Part shown: positions 1 to 8,649 of the stretch, piece by piece | Position numbering within the stretch: position 1 is the stretch's first letter | How the letters are laid out: every line of letters starts with the position of its first letter | Assembly (NCBI RefSeq): GCF_041154745.1 | Contig: NZ_AP031573.1 | Location: forward strand, 4,216,001-4,280,000 | Length of the DNA: 64,000 nt | From: Flavobacterium sp. CFS9 | Lineage (GTDB): Bacteria; Bacteroidota; Bacteroidia; Flavobacteriales; Flavobacteriaceae | Direction: 5' to 3' | Notes under the pieces: generated by a model | The model's database searches: none | Seen by the model: the letters and a program-made list of their open reading frames with translations, nothing else | What the model was told of the DNA's origin: nothing | Position numbers and translations under genes: made by a program

Positions 1-259
1 TGGAAGAGAGGCCATCATTCGCTTTTTGACTCAAAAATGGGAGAAGGAAAGACATTACAAGCTAAAAAAAGAATATTGGGCACATACCGAAAACAGAATT
101 GCCGTGCGATTTGAGTACGAATATCAGAATTTGGAAGGGAATTGGTTCAGAGCTTACGGAAACGAAAATTGGGAATTTGATGCTAATGGACTTATGCAAA
201 AACGATTTGCCAGTATAAACGACTTACCAATTAAGGAAGAGGATAGAAAATTAAAGTAA
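1..259 (+). CDS. DUF1348 (NTF2-like) protein, 5'-truncated by window edge
   Basis: C-terminal part of a small protein of the DUF1348 / nuclear transport factor 2-like family. The reading frame is open from base 2, which encodes G-R-E-A-I-I-R-F-L before the first possible internal start, a TTG at 26. The gene therefore begins upstream of the window and the TTG should not be taken as its start. Visible family hallmarks are the [13 protein letters not shown] block and the ending S-I-N-D-L-P-I. DUF1348 proteins are small alpha+beta-cone proteins of unknown function, usually about 150 residues; roughly 85 are present here. No signal peptide can be assessed. Confidence 0.85.
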   Translation, partial: GREAIIRFLTQKWEKERHYKLKKEYWAHTENRIAVRFEYEYQNLEGNWFRAYGNENWEFDANGLMQKRFASINDLPIKEEDRKLK

Positions 260-309
260 TAGGGGGTCGTTTTTATTTTCAGATTACGGGTTGATTTGTG
301 TGCATATTA

Positions 310-566
310 TTAAACGCAGATTGACACGGATTTTTTTTCATGTTCATTTTCATAAAGGAAAATTTCGAGTCTAGCTCCGAAGGAGCGAAATAGGTATAGC
401 GTAGCAAAAATCGCCCTGTAGGGTAAAAGCTCCGGAGGAGCGGCATGATTTATCAGAGGGAGAAGTTTATAAATAATTGATTTTAAGAGAGTAATATGAT
501 TTGTTACACCAAATGACCACAATATTGATTAAAACATTAAAAAACAAATCCGCGTCAATCTGCGCT
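310..566. repeat. Intergenic composite repeat bounded by inverted arms
   Basis: This 374-base gap holds no credible gene. The arms at 315-333 and 546-564 are inverted copies of each other (18 of 19 positions). Between them lie short perfect or near-perfect palindromes: GCTCCGAAGGAGC at 374-386, CCCTGTAGGG at 414-423 and GCTCCGGAGGAGC at 429-441. The palindromic core makes an apparent minus-strand ORF of 70 codons (310-522) whose translation (P-P-E-L-L-P-Y-R-A-I-F-A-T-L) I recall as a recurring repeat-derived artefact in flavobacterial genomes. I treat it as an interspersed, structured repeat, not a gene. Confidence 0.7.
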
Positions 567-633
567 TTCGTGAAACGAATCTGTAAAATCAGCGTATCAT
601 ATTCTAAAACTCTAAGATAAAGCCCATGCAAAA

Positions 634-1263
634 CTAGTTTAGACCAGGTGGTTCAGGAATTCTAATATTTTTCTTAATCTTTTTGACAATCAAAAGATAA
701 AATGTGATTCCGCCTAAAATAATGAGTAGTGCAATTTGCAATTGTCCAAGGCTATTGTTCTTACTGTACATCGCATTGGCGCTCGCTAATTTTGCTTTTC
801 CTTCCTGAATCTGAATTTGTGATAAAGCTTCCAGGGTTTTTAGAGCTTCATTGCTTGAAATGGCAATTTTATTCCAGTTTTTAGCAGTAACCTGATCATT
901 TATTTCTTTACAGGAACTTAAAAAAGCATCGAAATACTGTTTTTCGGTATTGGTCAGTACAGTTTTGGCGTACAAATCGTCAATGGTGTGGATAACATTT
1001 AACGTCTGGATGATCTCATCTTTTTTGATTGTCTCGCTTAAATCCAATTTTTCAGCTTCTGATTTTATAAAATGGAGTTCTTTGGAGTATTGAAAAATGT
1101 AATGCGCAACCACTAAGCGGTCTTTGTAAATTGCGTTAATATTTTCATTTACATTTTTTGAGTTTTGAAGTGTGTTGAAATTCCCCAGAAGAATTAAAAG
1201 CATTACAATCAATAAAATAAAAGCAGCTTTAGTCTTATTGCTGTATTTTTTCAAATCTTTCAT
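634..1263 (-). CDS. Membrane-anchored four-helix-bundle sensor-like protein (4HB_MCP type)
   Basis: A 209-residue protein with a first membrane helix at about residues 13-30, an extracytoplasmic helical region at about 31-172, and a second membrane helix at about 173-192 followed by a short basic tail. The helical region contains patterns such as N-E-N-I-N-A-I-Y-K-D-R-L that resemble the four-helix-bundle sensory domain of methyl-accepting chemotaxis proteins. No HAMP, kinase or methyl-accepting signalling domain follows, so it has only the sensory half. There is no neighbour in the same transcript that obviously supplies an output domain. The specific ligand and partner are unknown. The family assignment rests on topology and pattern, so it is moderate. 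Confidence 0.6.
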   Translation of the reverse strand: MKDLKKYSNKTKAAFILLIVMLLILLGNFNTLQNSKNVNENINAIYKDRLVVAHYIFQYSKELHFIKSEAEKLDLSETIKKDEIIQTLNVIHTIDDLYAKTVLTNTEKQYFDAFLSSCKEINDQVTAKNWNKIAISSNEALKTLEALSQIQIQEGKAKLASANAMYSKNNSLGQLQIALLIILGGITFYLLIVKKIKKNIRIPEPPGLN

Positions 1264-1329
1264 AGAGTTAGAATTTAAACGGTTGCTTTCTCAAAGATAG
1301 AAATTTTGCTGAAGAATTGGCTTGAAGTT

Positions 1330-1357
1330 AGATGTAAGATGTAAGATGTAAGATGTA
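1330..1357. repeat. Tandem heptamer array (AGATGTA)x4
   Basis: Four perfect head-to-tail copies of the 7-mer AGATGTA lie between the sensor-like gene and the symporter gene. A related heptamer array (GATGTGA/GATGTAA) occurs at 12846-12918. No coding function is seen. Confidence 0.85.
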
Positions 1358-1400
1358 TGGTGGTTTTAATTTCCTGGATTATCACTACAACTCATTCAAA

Positions 1401-1442
1401 AAAAATAATCTTCTAAAAATAAATTTAGAAGATTATTTTTTA
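1401..1442 (-). terminator. Rho-independent terminator after the symporter gene
   Basis: A long AT-rich hairpin: arm AATAATCTTCTAAA is followed by its reverse complement and a run of T on both sides. It lies 60 bases past the stop of the leftward symporter gene and could work in both directions. Confidence 0.75.
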
Positions 1443-1502
1443 ATTATCCGGTTTTAAATTTTTGAATTAAAAAAAAGCGGATGCTAAATTTAGGTTTTAC
1501 AA

Positions 1503-3239
1503 TTATTCGATAATGATTTCTTCAGTGTCCGGTTCATTTCTAAAAAAGGCCAGCTGCATGAACAGTGAAAGAACAATTGTTAGAATAGCTCCAATAAAGT
1601 TCAACCATAAGTACCCCAGTTTTTCCTGTCCGCTCGGGTAAATTGCAATCATAAAATAATAGATGATAAATATGGTTAACTGACTGATTATGGCGCTATA
1701 AAACATGGCCTTGGCTTTTACACGGCGCAGGTAGAATCCAACCAAGAAGATACCTAAAACAGTTCCGTAGAAAATAGATCCAATAATGTTTACCAATTGA
1801 ATTAAGTTTTCGAACAAAGTTCCCACACAGGCAAAAAGTATGGCTACAATTCCCCAGAATAAAGTAAAAAACTTGGTTGCGTTCAGATAATGTTTCTCTG
1901 ATTTTTCCGTTTTCAGATTTCGCTTGTAAATATCAATTGCGGTCGTCGAAGCTAAAGCATTTAACCCTGAAGCCGTTGAAGACATTGCTGCTGAAAGAAT
2001 TACGGCTAAAAGCAGTCCGATTAATCCTTTAGGCAAGTAATTGAGAATAAAGTGAAAGAAAACATAATCTTTATCATTAGTTTCACTGTTACTGTCTGCC
2101 TTGGAAATGATTTCTTTGGCACGATCACGAAGGTCTTTTTCTTTATTGGATAAAGTAACCAGTTCTTTTCGTAAAATCGGATTGTCAAAATCCTGATTCA
2201 ACTGGTCGATGTACAATAAATTAATCACTTTTTTGTCCTCCGATAAAGTGCTTAGTTTTTTCTCTAAAGCATGGTACTCCTCTTTGTAAGGTGATTTTTC
2301 AATGACAATTTTATTGTTGGGATTGAAGTTTAGCGGAACGGGATTGAACTGAAAAAAGACAAAAACCATCACACCTGTTAATAGGATGAAGAATTGCATT
2401 GGCACTTTTAAAATTCCGTTCATAATGAGTCCCATTTGACTTTCACGAACTGATTTTCCCGATAAATAACGGCCAACCTGCGATTGATCGGTTCCGAAAT
2501 AGGCAAGAGCAAGGAAAAAACCACCGGTAATTCCACTCCAGAAGGTATATTTTTCTTCCGGATCAAAAGAGAAATCGACAATATTCATTTTATCGTTGGC
2601 TCCGGCAATGTGCAGCGCACTGGTAAAAGTCATATCGTTTGGCAGGTAATGCAGAATCAGGAAAAAAGTAATAAACATTCCTGACATGATTACGAACATT
2701 TGCTGCTTTTGTGTTACGTTTACTGCTTTTGTTCCCCCGGAGAAGGTATAAATGATAACCAGGACTCCAATCATGATGTTCATTATTGTTAAATTCCATC
2801 CCAAAAGAGCCGAGAGTATAATCGCCGGAGCATAAATGGTCAAACCAGTTCCTAAACCTCTCTGAACCAAAAATAAAATGGCAGCTAAAGAGCGGGTTTT
2901 TAAGTCGAATCTCTTTTCGAGAAACTCGTAAGCGGTAAATACCTTATTTTTATGATAAAGAGGAATAAAAGTGACACAAATGACAATCATGGCAATTGGC
3001 AGTCCAAAATAGAATTGTATGAAACCCATTCCGTCGTGATACGCCTGCCCGGGAGTCGAAAGAAAAGTAATAGCACTGGCTTGTGTAGCCATAACCGATA
3101 ATCCGACAGTATACCAAGGGGTTTCGTTGTTTCCAAGAATAAAATCTTCGACGTTTTTACTTCCTTTGGTTTTCCAAGAGCCGTACCCAACAATGAATAA
3201 AAGAGTAACGATCAGTACGATCCAATCAAATAGCTGCAT
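1503..3239 (-). CDS. Sodium:solute symporter (SSS family)
   Basis: A 578-residue inner-membrane transporter of the SSS family, which couples Na+ entry to uptake of an organic solute; the substrate cannot be told from sequence. Many membrane helices are visible, starting at residue 5. Typical SSS segments are present: G-Y-G-S-W-K-T-K-G near residue 18, the S-A-I-T-F-L-S-T-P-G-Q-A-Y region at 55-67, and the A-A-M-S-S-T-A-S-G-L-N-A-L segment. A charged segment of about 88 residues at 304-391, between two helices, is longer than in classical SSS transporters. It is the last gene of an operon: its start lies 3 bases after the stop of a 35-codon membrane protein, which itself follows the PIG-L deacetylase gene. 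This suggests that the imported solute may be a deacetylated sugar product, but that is inference. Confidence 0.9.
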   Translation of the reverse strand: MQLFDWIVLIVTLLFIVGYGSWKTKGSKNVEDFILGNNETPWYTVGLSVMATQASAITFLSTPGQAYHDGMGFIQFYFGLPIAMIVICVTFIPLYHKNKVFTAYEFLEKRFDLKTRSLAAILFLVQRGLGTGLTIYAPAIILSALLGWNLTIMNIMIGVLVIIYTFSGGTKAVNVTQKQQMFVIMSGMFITFFLILHYLPNDMTFTSALHIAGANDKMNIVDFSFDPEEKYTFWSGITGGFFLALAYFGTDQSQVGRYLSGKSVRESQMGLIMNGILKVPMQFFILLTGVMVFVFFQFNPVPLNFNPNNKIVIEKSPYKEEYHALEKKLSTLSEDKKVINLLYIDQLNQDFDNPILRKELVTLSNKEKDLRDRAKEIISKADSNSETNDKDYVFFHFILNYLPKGLIGLLLAVILSAAMSSTASGLNALASTTAIDIYKRNLKTEKSEKHYLNATKFFTLFWGIVAILFACVGTLFENLIQLVNIIGSIFYGTVLGIFLVGFYLRRVKAKAMFYSAIISQLTIFIIYYFMIAIYPSGQEKLGYLWLNFIGAILTIVLSLFMQLAFFRNEPDTEEIIIE

Positions 3240-3242
3240 AGG

Positions 3243-3350
3243 TTATGAGTATAATTTCATGATTAAGAAAAAAATCAGAATGTAAATGGCGTTCGCTACT
3301 AAAACATAAGTGTAGCTTTTCTTCCATTTTTTAATTTTTTTAGTTTCCAT
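3243..3350 (-). CDS. 35-residue single-span membrane protein between deacetylase and symporter
   Basis: A short ORF begins with ATG at 3350 and stops at 3243. It encodes 35 residues: a lysine-rich N-terminus (M-E-T-K-K-I-K-K-W-K-K) and one hydrophobic helix at about residues 15-31, ending K-L-Y-S. The gene fits exactly between its neighbours, 12 bases after the deacetylase stop and 3 bases before the symporter start, with no spare sequence. Position and composition point to a real small membrane protein, perhaps an accessory subunit of the symporter. I know of no named family for it. Basic N-terminus and hydrophobic C-terminus predict an N-in orientation. Confidence 0.7.
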   Translation of the reverse strand: METKKIKKWKKSYTYVLVANAIYILIFFLIMKLYS

Positions 3351-3362
3351 ATTCTGAATAGT

Positions 3363-5894
3363 TTACTTTTTTAATTCCTGTTTGGGAGCTTCTATGGGCT
3401 GTTTTAATGAAATCATATTCGATAGCAATCGATAAGCTCCGGCAACACCTTCAGGCAGTTCTCTAAAGAAGCTTAAGCCGGTGTAAATATAGTATCCTTT
3501 TCCATAGGGCGCCACCAATAAAGCACCATTTTTAGCTGATTCTCCTTTGTCATGAGAGGAAAGAATAGGGGTAAAAGCAGGATCGTACTGATCAGGATAA
3601 TACAAACCTTGTTCTTGTTTCCAGCCTTCAAAATCTTTAGCACTGATTTTGTTTGGCGTGTTTAGGATAGGATGATTTGGAGCCAGAAAAGTGATTTTAG
3701 CATTTTCTTCGGTCACACGGTCGTTTGATATTTTTAACGGATAAGGAGCAATTTGATCGGTTACCGTTTGTCCGTATGTATTGTATTGTACAATCATGTT
3801 TTTACCACTTTTCACAAAGTTGAAAAGAATATTTTGTTTGTGAGCCAAAGCATTTATGGTATTGTAGGCGCGTACTCCGGTCATTACCACATTGAAGGAA
3901 TCCAGCTTTTCAGGAGTGATTTCTTCCGGTTTAATAACACTGACTTTGTATCCCATTTGGGCTAAACTTTCCGGAACTTCATCGCCGGCACCCATAATAT
4001 AAGCTATCGAATCACCATTTGTTTTTAACTCAATTCGGATACATTTGGACTCAGCCGGTTTTAAAACCATTTGTTTGGTAATATGACTGTAATCGATAAT
4101 CGTCTGATCTTTGTCAAAACGTTTGCCATCAACAATAGCAATACTTTTAGCAACAGCTTCTTCCGGATTTACGGGTGGCGTAACTTCAAAGTAAAAGATC
4201 TGTTCGTTTCCTTTTTTCTCTAAAGCAAAAGGAATTTCTTTAGGAGAAACGCTCCAGCTTTTTGGTAATTCCAATTGCAAATTTCCTTTGATACCGTCTT
4301 TACCGGCACGTACTTTTACCGGAACCAACTTGCTTTTCGTACTTCCAAAAATTAAAACTTTTTCAAGGACAGAAGTTGTAACCTCAGGAACGATGTCAAG
4401 GAAATTATACATCTCACCCTTTACACCATCATTGTATTTGTAAATTACGGTGCGTTCGAAGGGGATTTCTACACCATTTATTTTTACATTGAAAACAACT
4501 TTAACCTGTCTGATAATATCCGGAATTCCAATATTTTCCTGATTAGAAACCGTGTACATTCCTTCGGTTGCTTTTTCTTTTAACCAATAAGGCTGCGTAT
4601 ATTCTAATGTAGCTGGAAGCTGAATTTGGTAGCTTATTTTTTGATCCTTATTGTTTTTTAACAGTATATTCTGCGGTGTATTTTTTAGATCCGGTAATGA
4701 AGTCACACTGTTCAACTGCATTTCGACTGAAGATCTGTTAATGGCTTCCAGAGTTACTTTTATGGAACTTCCCGGAGTAGCTTCCTGTTCAATTGCAGAG
4801 GCTTCCAGATACAATCCGGTACAGGAAGCGATGATGTTCTTGATGGCAATTGATTTTACAGATTTCCAGTGATCGTCTTCAAGTGCTTCAATCATCGTAT
4901 AGGCTTTAACCAGATCCGGAATGCTGGCTGATGGATTACCGAAATCATATTTAGCGATGATAGAAGAGATTAAATCTCCCACCGGTTTTCCGTTTTTAAC
5001 GCGGTTCCATGACGTATCAATTCCTTCAAACAAATTATTTTTGTCTGTCGGACGATCTCCGTTGATGAGTTCTAAAAATTCGGTTTCGTCACCGCGTGAT
5101 CCGGTACTTCCAAAACCTTGTGATTGATGTCGGCTTCGGCTTAAAGCAGCAATTTCCTGATTTGATTTTCCAATTCCCGGATAATAAACTCCGGTTTCCA
5201 ATTGAATAAAGTTGGATTTGTTTGCTGCGTTAAATTTTTCCTGACTTCCGTAGAACCACCACGAAGTATTGAAAAACTGACGTTTTACCTGCCAGGGTTT
5301 TACATATTTTAATTGTTCCGGATATATTTTCGGATCATTTGTGAGTTTAAAGCTTTCAACGCTCAGCATCGCTGATGATGTATGGTGCCCGTGTGTAGTA
5401 CCCGGAGAGCGGTGATCAAATCGGTTAATGATAACATCCGGTTGAAATTTTCGGATCGTCCAAATCATATCGGCCAGTACCTTATCTTTATTCCAGATTT
5501 CTAATGTTTCATCAGGAGTTTTAGAGTAACCAAAATCATTTGCACGGGAGAAAAACTGTTCTCCGCCATCAATTTTTCTGGCTTCGATTAGTTCCTGAGT
5601 TCTGATAACACCCAACAATTCACGTAATTGCGGACCAATTAAATTTTGTCCTCCGTCACCGCGGGTTAAAGACAAATAACCTGTTCTGGCATTAACTTCA
5701 TTGGCCATATAAGAAATTAAGCGGGTATTTTCGTCATCCGGATGTGCTGCAATGTACAATACGGAACCTAAAAAGTTTAATTTTTTAATCTGATTGTAAA
5801 TTTCAACAGAACTTGGTTTTTGTGGTTGTTGTGCAAAAGAAAGGGTAATGCCTGATAAAAAAAATAGAAGAATTTGTATCTGAATTTTTCGCAT
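3363..5894 (-). CDS. Secreted PIG-L (LmbE-like) family deacetylase
   Basis: A large exported PIG-L family protein, predicted to remove N-acetyl groups from sugar substrates with a Zn2+ ion. The start chosen is the ATG at 5894 (843 residues), because it begins a clear signal peptide ending at S-F-A-Q. The longer frame uses a TTG at 5927 that overlaps the predicted promoter. The zinc motif A-H-P-D-D-E is at about residues 50-55 and the second metal motif H-G-H-H at 168-171. The remaining C-terminal part is beta-rich; the last 200 residues resemble a flavodoxin/glutamine-amidotransferase-like fold, though I cannot name it with certainty. It is first in an operon with the 35-residue membrane protein and the SSS symporter. 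The exact substrate is unknown. Confidence 0.85.
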   Translation of the reverse strand: MRKIQIQILLFFLSGITLSFAQQPQKPSSVEIYNQIKKLNFLGSVLYIAAHPDDENTRLISYMANEVNARTGYLSLTRGDGGQNLIGPQLRELLGVIRTQELIEARKIDGGEQFFSRANDFGYSKTPDETLEIWNKDKVLADMIWTIRKFQPDVIINRFDHRSPGTTHGHHTSSAMLSVESFKLTNDPKIYPEQLKYVKPWQVKRQFFNTSWWFYGSQEKFNAANKSNFIQLETGVYYPGIGKSNQEIAALSRSRHQSQGFGSTGSRGDETEFLELINGDRPTDKNNLFEGIDTSWNRVKNGKPVGDLISSIIAKYDFGNPSASIPDLVKAYTMIEALEDDHWKSVKSIAIKNIIASCTGLYLEASAIEQEATPGSSIKVTLEAINRSSVEMQLNSVTSLPDLKNTPQNILLKNNKDQKISYQIQLPATLEYTQPYWLKEKATEGMYTVSNQENIGIPDIIRQVKVVFNVKINGVEIPFERTVIYKYNDGVKGEMYNFLDIVPEVTTSVLEKVLIFGSTKSKLVPVKVRAGKDGIKGNLQLELPKSWSVSPKEIPFALEKKGNEQIFYFEVTPPVNPEEAVAKSIAIVDGKRFDKDQTIIDYSHITKQMVLKPAESKCIRIELKTNGDSIAYIMGAGDEVPESLAQMGYKVSVIKPEEITPEKLDSFNVVMTGVRAYNTINALAHKQNILFNFVKSGKNMIVQYNTYGQTVTDQIAPYPLKISNDRVTEENAKITFLAPNHPILNTPNKISAKDFEGWKQEQGLYYPDQYDPAFTPILSSHDKGESAKNGALLVAPYGKGYYIYTGLSFFRELPEGVAGAYRLLSNMISLKQPIEAPKQELKK

Positions 5895-5924
5895 AATAAG
5901 GTTAGGTGTTTTTTGATAGCGTTT

Positions 5925-5932
5925 CAAAAATA
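5925..5932 (-). promoter_or_regulatory. Predicted -7 box of the deacetylase operon
   Basis: The minus strand reads TATTTTTG, matching the Bacteroidota -7 consensus TAnnTTTG, 30 bases before the ATG at 5894. No good -33 TTTG is seen at the usual distance. Confidence 0.45.
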
Positions 5933-6010
5933 CTAATTAAATCATGGAAGAGTATTTAAATGAAATGTTAATGTTTGGTTATTGATTTGCTTTTTTAAGA
6001 AAATTGATTC

Positions 6011-6045
6011 AAAAAAAAAGCTGCCAGATTAAATCTGACAGCTTT
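6011..6045 (-). terminator. Terminator after the LVIVD-repeat lipoprotein gene
   Basis: A 13-bp stem (AAAGCTGCCAGAT and its near-perfect complement, one mismatch) with a 3-base loop and a T-run on the minus strand, 34 bases past the stop at 6079. Confidence 0.8.
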
Positions 6046-6078
6046 ATAGAAAGTGGTATTTCTTAGGATTGCAGTAAA

Positions 6079-7716
6079 TTATTTCAATTTATTTTCTGTG
6101 TCTTTATAGTTTCCTGTAATGGTAACATTACTGTTCTTGGTTACTTTTCCATAAATGGTAATAGAAGAGCTGTTTCCAATAAAGTTAATCTTAGCACCAC
6201 TGTTTAATAGTAAGTCTCCCCAAATCACTACAGTACCTTCAACTTGTAATGTCGCATTACTGTTAATAATAAGCTGTGTTGGGTTAGACTGACCGTATTT
6301 TCCCTGAGACAATGTTCCTTTCATGTTGAAAGTTCCACCACTGTTTAAGGTTAGATTATTTTGAACCGTAATTGAACCGCAATGCGTTAATACTGCACCC
6401 GAATTAATGATAGCAGAGCTAATAGATGTAGCACCGGAATACGATTTAACTTCATTTGAGTTCAGAATCAGATTTTGTCCCTGATTATAAATTCCATATC
6501 CTGTACAGCCATCAAAAGTGGTGTTTGGTTTTTCCATCTTGATAATTTTCAAACCGCCTTTTCCACTGGCTACATAGATAAAATTACCACTTGATTTTAC
6601 ATAGTTTGACGAACCTAAAATATCAACAGTTCCCAGTAAACCAAGTTGTGCCCCTGTTTTATATACATTTAAACCTGCAGCACCATTGGCTACAAAGGCA
6701 TAACCTTCATTAACAGAAAGGGCATTGGTAACATTCTCTTCGCCGGCAACAGCTAATGGAATAGTCTGTAATTTTGAACCGCTATTAAGGTCATAAACCC
6801 CTAAACCTTTATATCCTTCTGATACTAATACTTTTGTACCATCAAAATCTATCGTTCTTTTTGAAGCCTTTACATCTGTTGATGTGGTAAAGCTTTTTTG
6901 TAATGCCAGTGTTGATTCGTTATAAATGTTTACTCCTTTTGTTCCGCTCAAAGTCACAACTTTATCTCCGTTAATCGCTACAGAACGTAAGTCTTCGACG
7001 GAAACCTTTCCTGAGATTGCTTTAGAAGCAGCATTGATTTTAAACAAACTTCCCTGATCTCCGGTTACTGCAAAATAAGAGCTTGAGTTCGAAGTAACAT
7101 CGGTTGTTACGTAACCTTCTACATTAGTTGTAGTGTATTTATCTGTTAGCATACCTGAACTTAAAGGCATGTTAATAACAATTGCAGGGCTTTTTAGAGT
7201 CGAATTTTTATCGATATCGGCCGCTGCACCAATAATAAGACTTCCATTTGAATAGGTAAGTGAAGTAATATCGGTGTTGGCTATTAAAGCAGAGGTGATC
7301 AATTTAGGCTTATAAGGATCAGATACATCAATAACATCGATAGCTCCCGAATATGCGTCACCACTCATGGTATAAGCAACGTAAGCATAGTTTCCGTTAA
7401 CCGCTACATGACTGGCCTGTAACGTTCTCCCGCTATTGTCTTTTGGTGGATTAACTTCTGCGATTTGGACCAATGGAAAATCGGTAGCCGAAGCTTGAGC
7501 GCTATTGAACAGTTTGCCTGTTGAAGCTGATGAAGCTGTAGTAGAGATTACTCCCGAATTGGTATAATCAAGTCTCTTATTTAAAGCTGTAATATCGCTA
7601 TTGATTTCGATGTTGTTATTTGCTGCCTGATCATTTGTTGCAGAGTCGTCATGATTTGTACAAAATGTAAAAAGGAACAACACGGATAATGAAAATAAAT
7701 AAACACGCTTTTTCAT
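6079..7716 (-). CDS. LVIVD-repeat beta-propeller lipoprotein with C-terminal beta-solenoid
   Basis: A 545-residue exported protein. The N-terminus is a lipoprotein signal with the candidate acylated Cys at residue 19 (F-T-F-C-T-N-H-D-D). The acidic residues just after the Cys resemble the surface-export signal of Bacteroidota lipoproteins. From about residue 85 to 390 it has repeated beta segments, including V-I-D-V-S-D-P-Y-K-P-K-L typical of LVIVD repeats, which form a beta-propeller. The last 140 residues are Asn/Ser/Gly-rich with repeated N-L-T-L-N-S-G-G patterns, likely a right-handed beta-solenoid. No enzyme motif is seen; binding or structural surface roles are possible. It is transcribed alone with its own promoter and terminator. 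Confidence 0.75.
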   Translation of the reverse strand: MKKRVYLFSLSVLFLFTFCTNHDDSATNDQAANNNIEINSDITALNKRLDYTNSGVISTTASSASTGKLFNSAQASATDFPLVQIAEVNPPKDNSGRTLQASHVAVNGNYAYVAYTMSGDAYSGAIDVIDVSDPYKPKLITSALIANTDITSLTYSNGSLIIGAAADIDKNSTLKSPAIVINMPLSSGMLTDKYTTTNVEGYVTTDVTSNSSSYFAVTGDQGSLFKINAASKAISGKVSVEDLRSVAINGDKVVTLSGTKGVNIYNESTLALQKSFTTSTDVKASKRTIDFDGTKVLVSEGYKGLGVYDLNSGSKLQTIPLAVAGEENVTNALSVNEGYAFVANGAAGLNVYKTGAQLGLLGTVDILGSSNYVKSSGNFIYVASGKGGLKIIKMEKPNTTFDGCTGYGIYNQGQNLILNSNEVKSYSGATSISSAIINSGAVLTHCGSITVQNNLTLNSGGTFNMKGTLSQGKYGQSNPTQLIINSNATLQVEGTVVIWGDLLLNSGAKINFIGNSSSITIYGKVTKNSNVTITGNYKDTENKLK

Positions 7717-7748
7717 ATAAGGTATATTTAGTGGTTTAAAATTTTGTG

Positions 7749-7756
7749 CAAAATTA
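7749..7756 (-). promoter_or_regulatory. Predicted -7 box of the LVIVD lipoprotein gene
   Basis: The minus strand reads TAATTTTG (consensus TAnnTTTG), 32 bases before the ATG at 7716. No -33 element could be assigned. Confidence 0.45.
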
Positions 7757-7876
7757 CAGTTTTAAACGTAATGTCTTGATATTGTTATGTATAATTTAAC
7801 TTTTTAAAGTGTTTTGATCGATATTTTTATGTTTTCCTCGTTAAATTAACGTTTTAATTATTTAGTATGCATGCAT

Positions 7877-7909
7877 AAAAAAAGAGTATCATGATTTTGA
7901 TACTCTTTT
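7877..7909 (-). terminator. Terminator after the Asp/His-rich secreted protein gene
   Basis: A hairpin AAAGAGTATCA / TGATACTCTTT with flanking A- and T-runs, 29 bases past the stop at 7938. Confidence 0.8.
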
Positions 7910-7937
7910 ATATTGAAATTTAATGATTTAGCAAAAA

Positions 7938-8447
7938 TTAGCCTCTTCTGCGACCGTAGTGACCATCGTGGTCATCATCATCGTCATCATCGTCGTCTCT
8001 ATCATGTTTATGACGTTTTTCGTAACGCTTTTTATCATAATGACGATCGTCATAACCATATCTTGGTCTTGGTTTGTAACATCTTTGTGGAGCACCATGG
8101 TATCCTTTGTAATACTTTACTCTGTGACGATCAAAGTAAACATAAGGAGTTCTGCCGTGATAATCAGTCAAAACTACTTTGTAACCTCCATATAAATCAT
8201 AGTTTCTGTATTGTCTCGGCAAGTAGGTTGTTCTTACCCATCGGCCTCCTCCAAAGTATAAAAACTGTGAAGCTCTAACATCATAGTAAGCTTCGATGTC
8301 CGGTAGATAATAATACTCCATTTCTGCATATCCTGCCGGTCCCCAAGCCGGAGGCGTTCCTATGTTAACATTTACAGATACCTGCGCTTGCGTGGCATTT
8401 GCAACCAGGAGAAAAAGTCCTGCGATTGCTAATTTTATTGTTTTCAT
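7938..8447 (-). CDS. Secreted protein with Tyr-rich core and Asp/His-rich tail
   Basis: A 169-residue protein with a clear signal peptide (cleavage near A-T-Q-A-Q, residue 22). The mature N-terminal part contains G-T-P-P-A-W-G-P and Y-Y-Y-L-P-D-I-E-A-Y-Y-D, a pattern seen in many uncharacterised flavobacterial envelope proteins. The C-terminal 45 residues are rich in Arg, Lys and Tyr and end in an uninterrupted stretch of nine Asp followed by H-D-G-H-Y-G-R-R-R-G. The tail could bind divalent metal or polyanions, but no function is known to me. The tail is coded by GAT/GAC codon runs, which make a trinucleotide-like tract at about 7966-8000 that may vary in length. It is a single-gene unit. 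Confidence 0.7.
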   Translation of the reverse strand: MKTIKLAIAGLFLLVANATQAQVSVNVNIGTPPAWGPAGYAEMEYYYLPDIEAYYDVRASQFLYFGGGRWVRTTYLPRQYRNYDLYGGYKVVLTDYHGRTPYVYFDRHRVKYYKGYHGAPQRCYKPRPRYGYDDRHYDKKRYEKRHKHDRDDDDDDDDDHDGHYGRRRG

Positions 8448-8649
8448 TTTTTTTAATTTAGAGTTAAGGTTGATCTTGTTTGGTGATATTCATATACTGT
8501 GCCAAAAATTAAAGCATCGTGCATTTCATCGGATAAATGATGCATTTTGACGACTTTTAAAAAAAAGAATTGGTTTTAAAGTGTTGAATACTAGATATTT
8601 TGTGGTTTGTGTTTTTTTTGAAAAAAAATAAAGAAAAATAGATTTTTTA

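Noticed and set aside
310..522. Minus-strand ORF of 70 codons
   Set aside because: It lies wholly inside a palindromic intergenic repeat, and its translation follows the repeat, so it is not a gene.
5895..5927. N-terminal extension of the PIG-L protein from a TTG
   Set aside because: It would put 11 residues before a complete signal peptide and overlaps the -7 box.
7966..8000. GAT/ATC repeat tract as a possible CRISPR or satellite
   Set aside because: It is a codon run for Asp in a real gene; no spacer-repeat layout exists anywhere in the window.
7913..8278. Plus-strand His-rich ORF of 121 codons
   Set aside because: It is the antisense reading of the Asp-rich tail of the secreted protein at 7938-8447; GAT/GAC runs read as ATC/GTC or CAT on the other strand.
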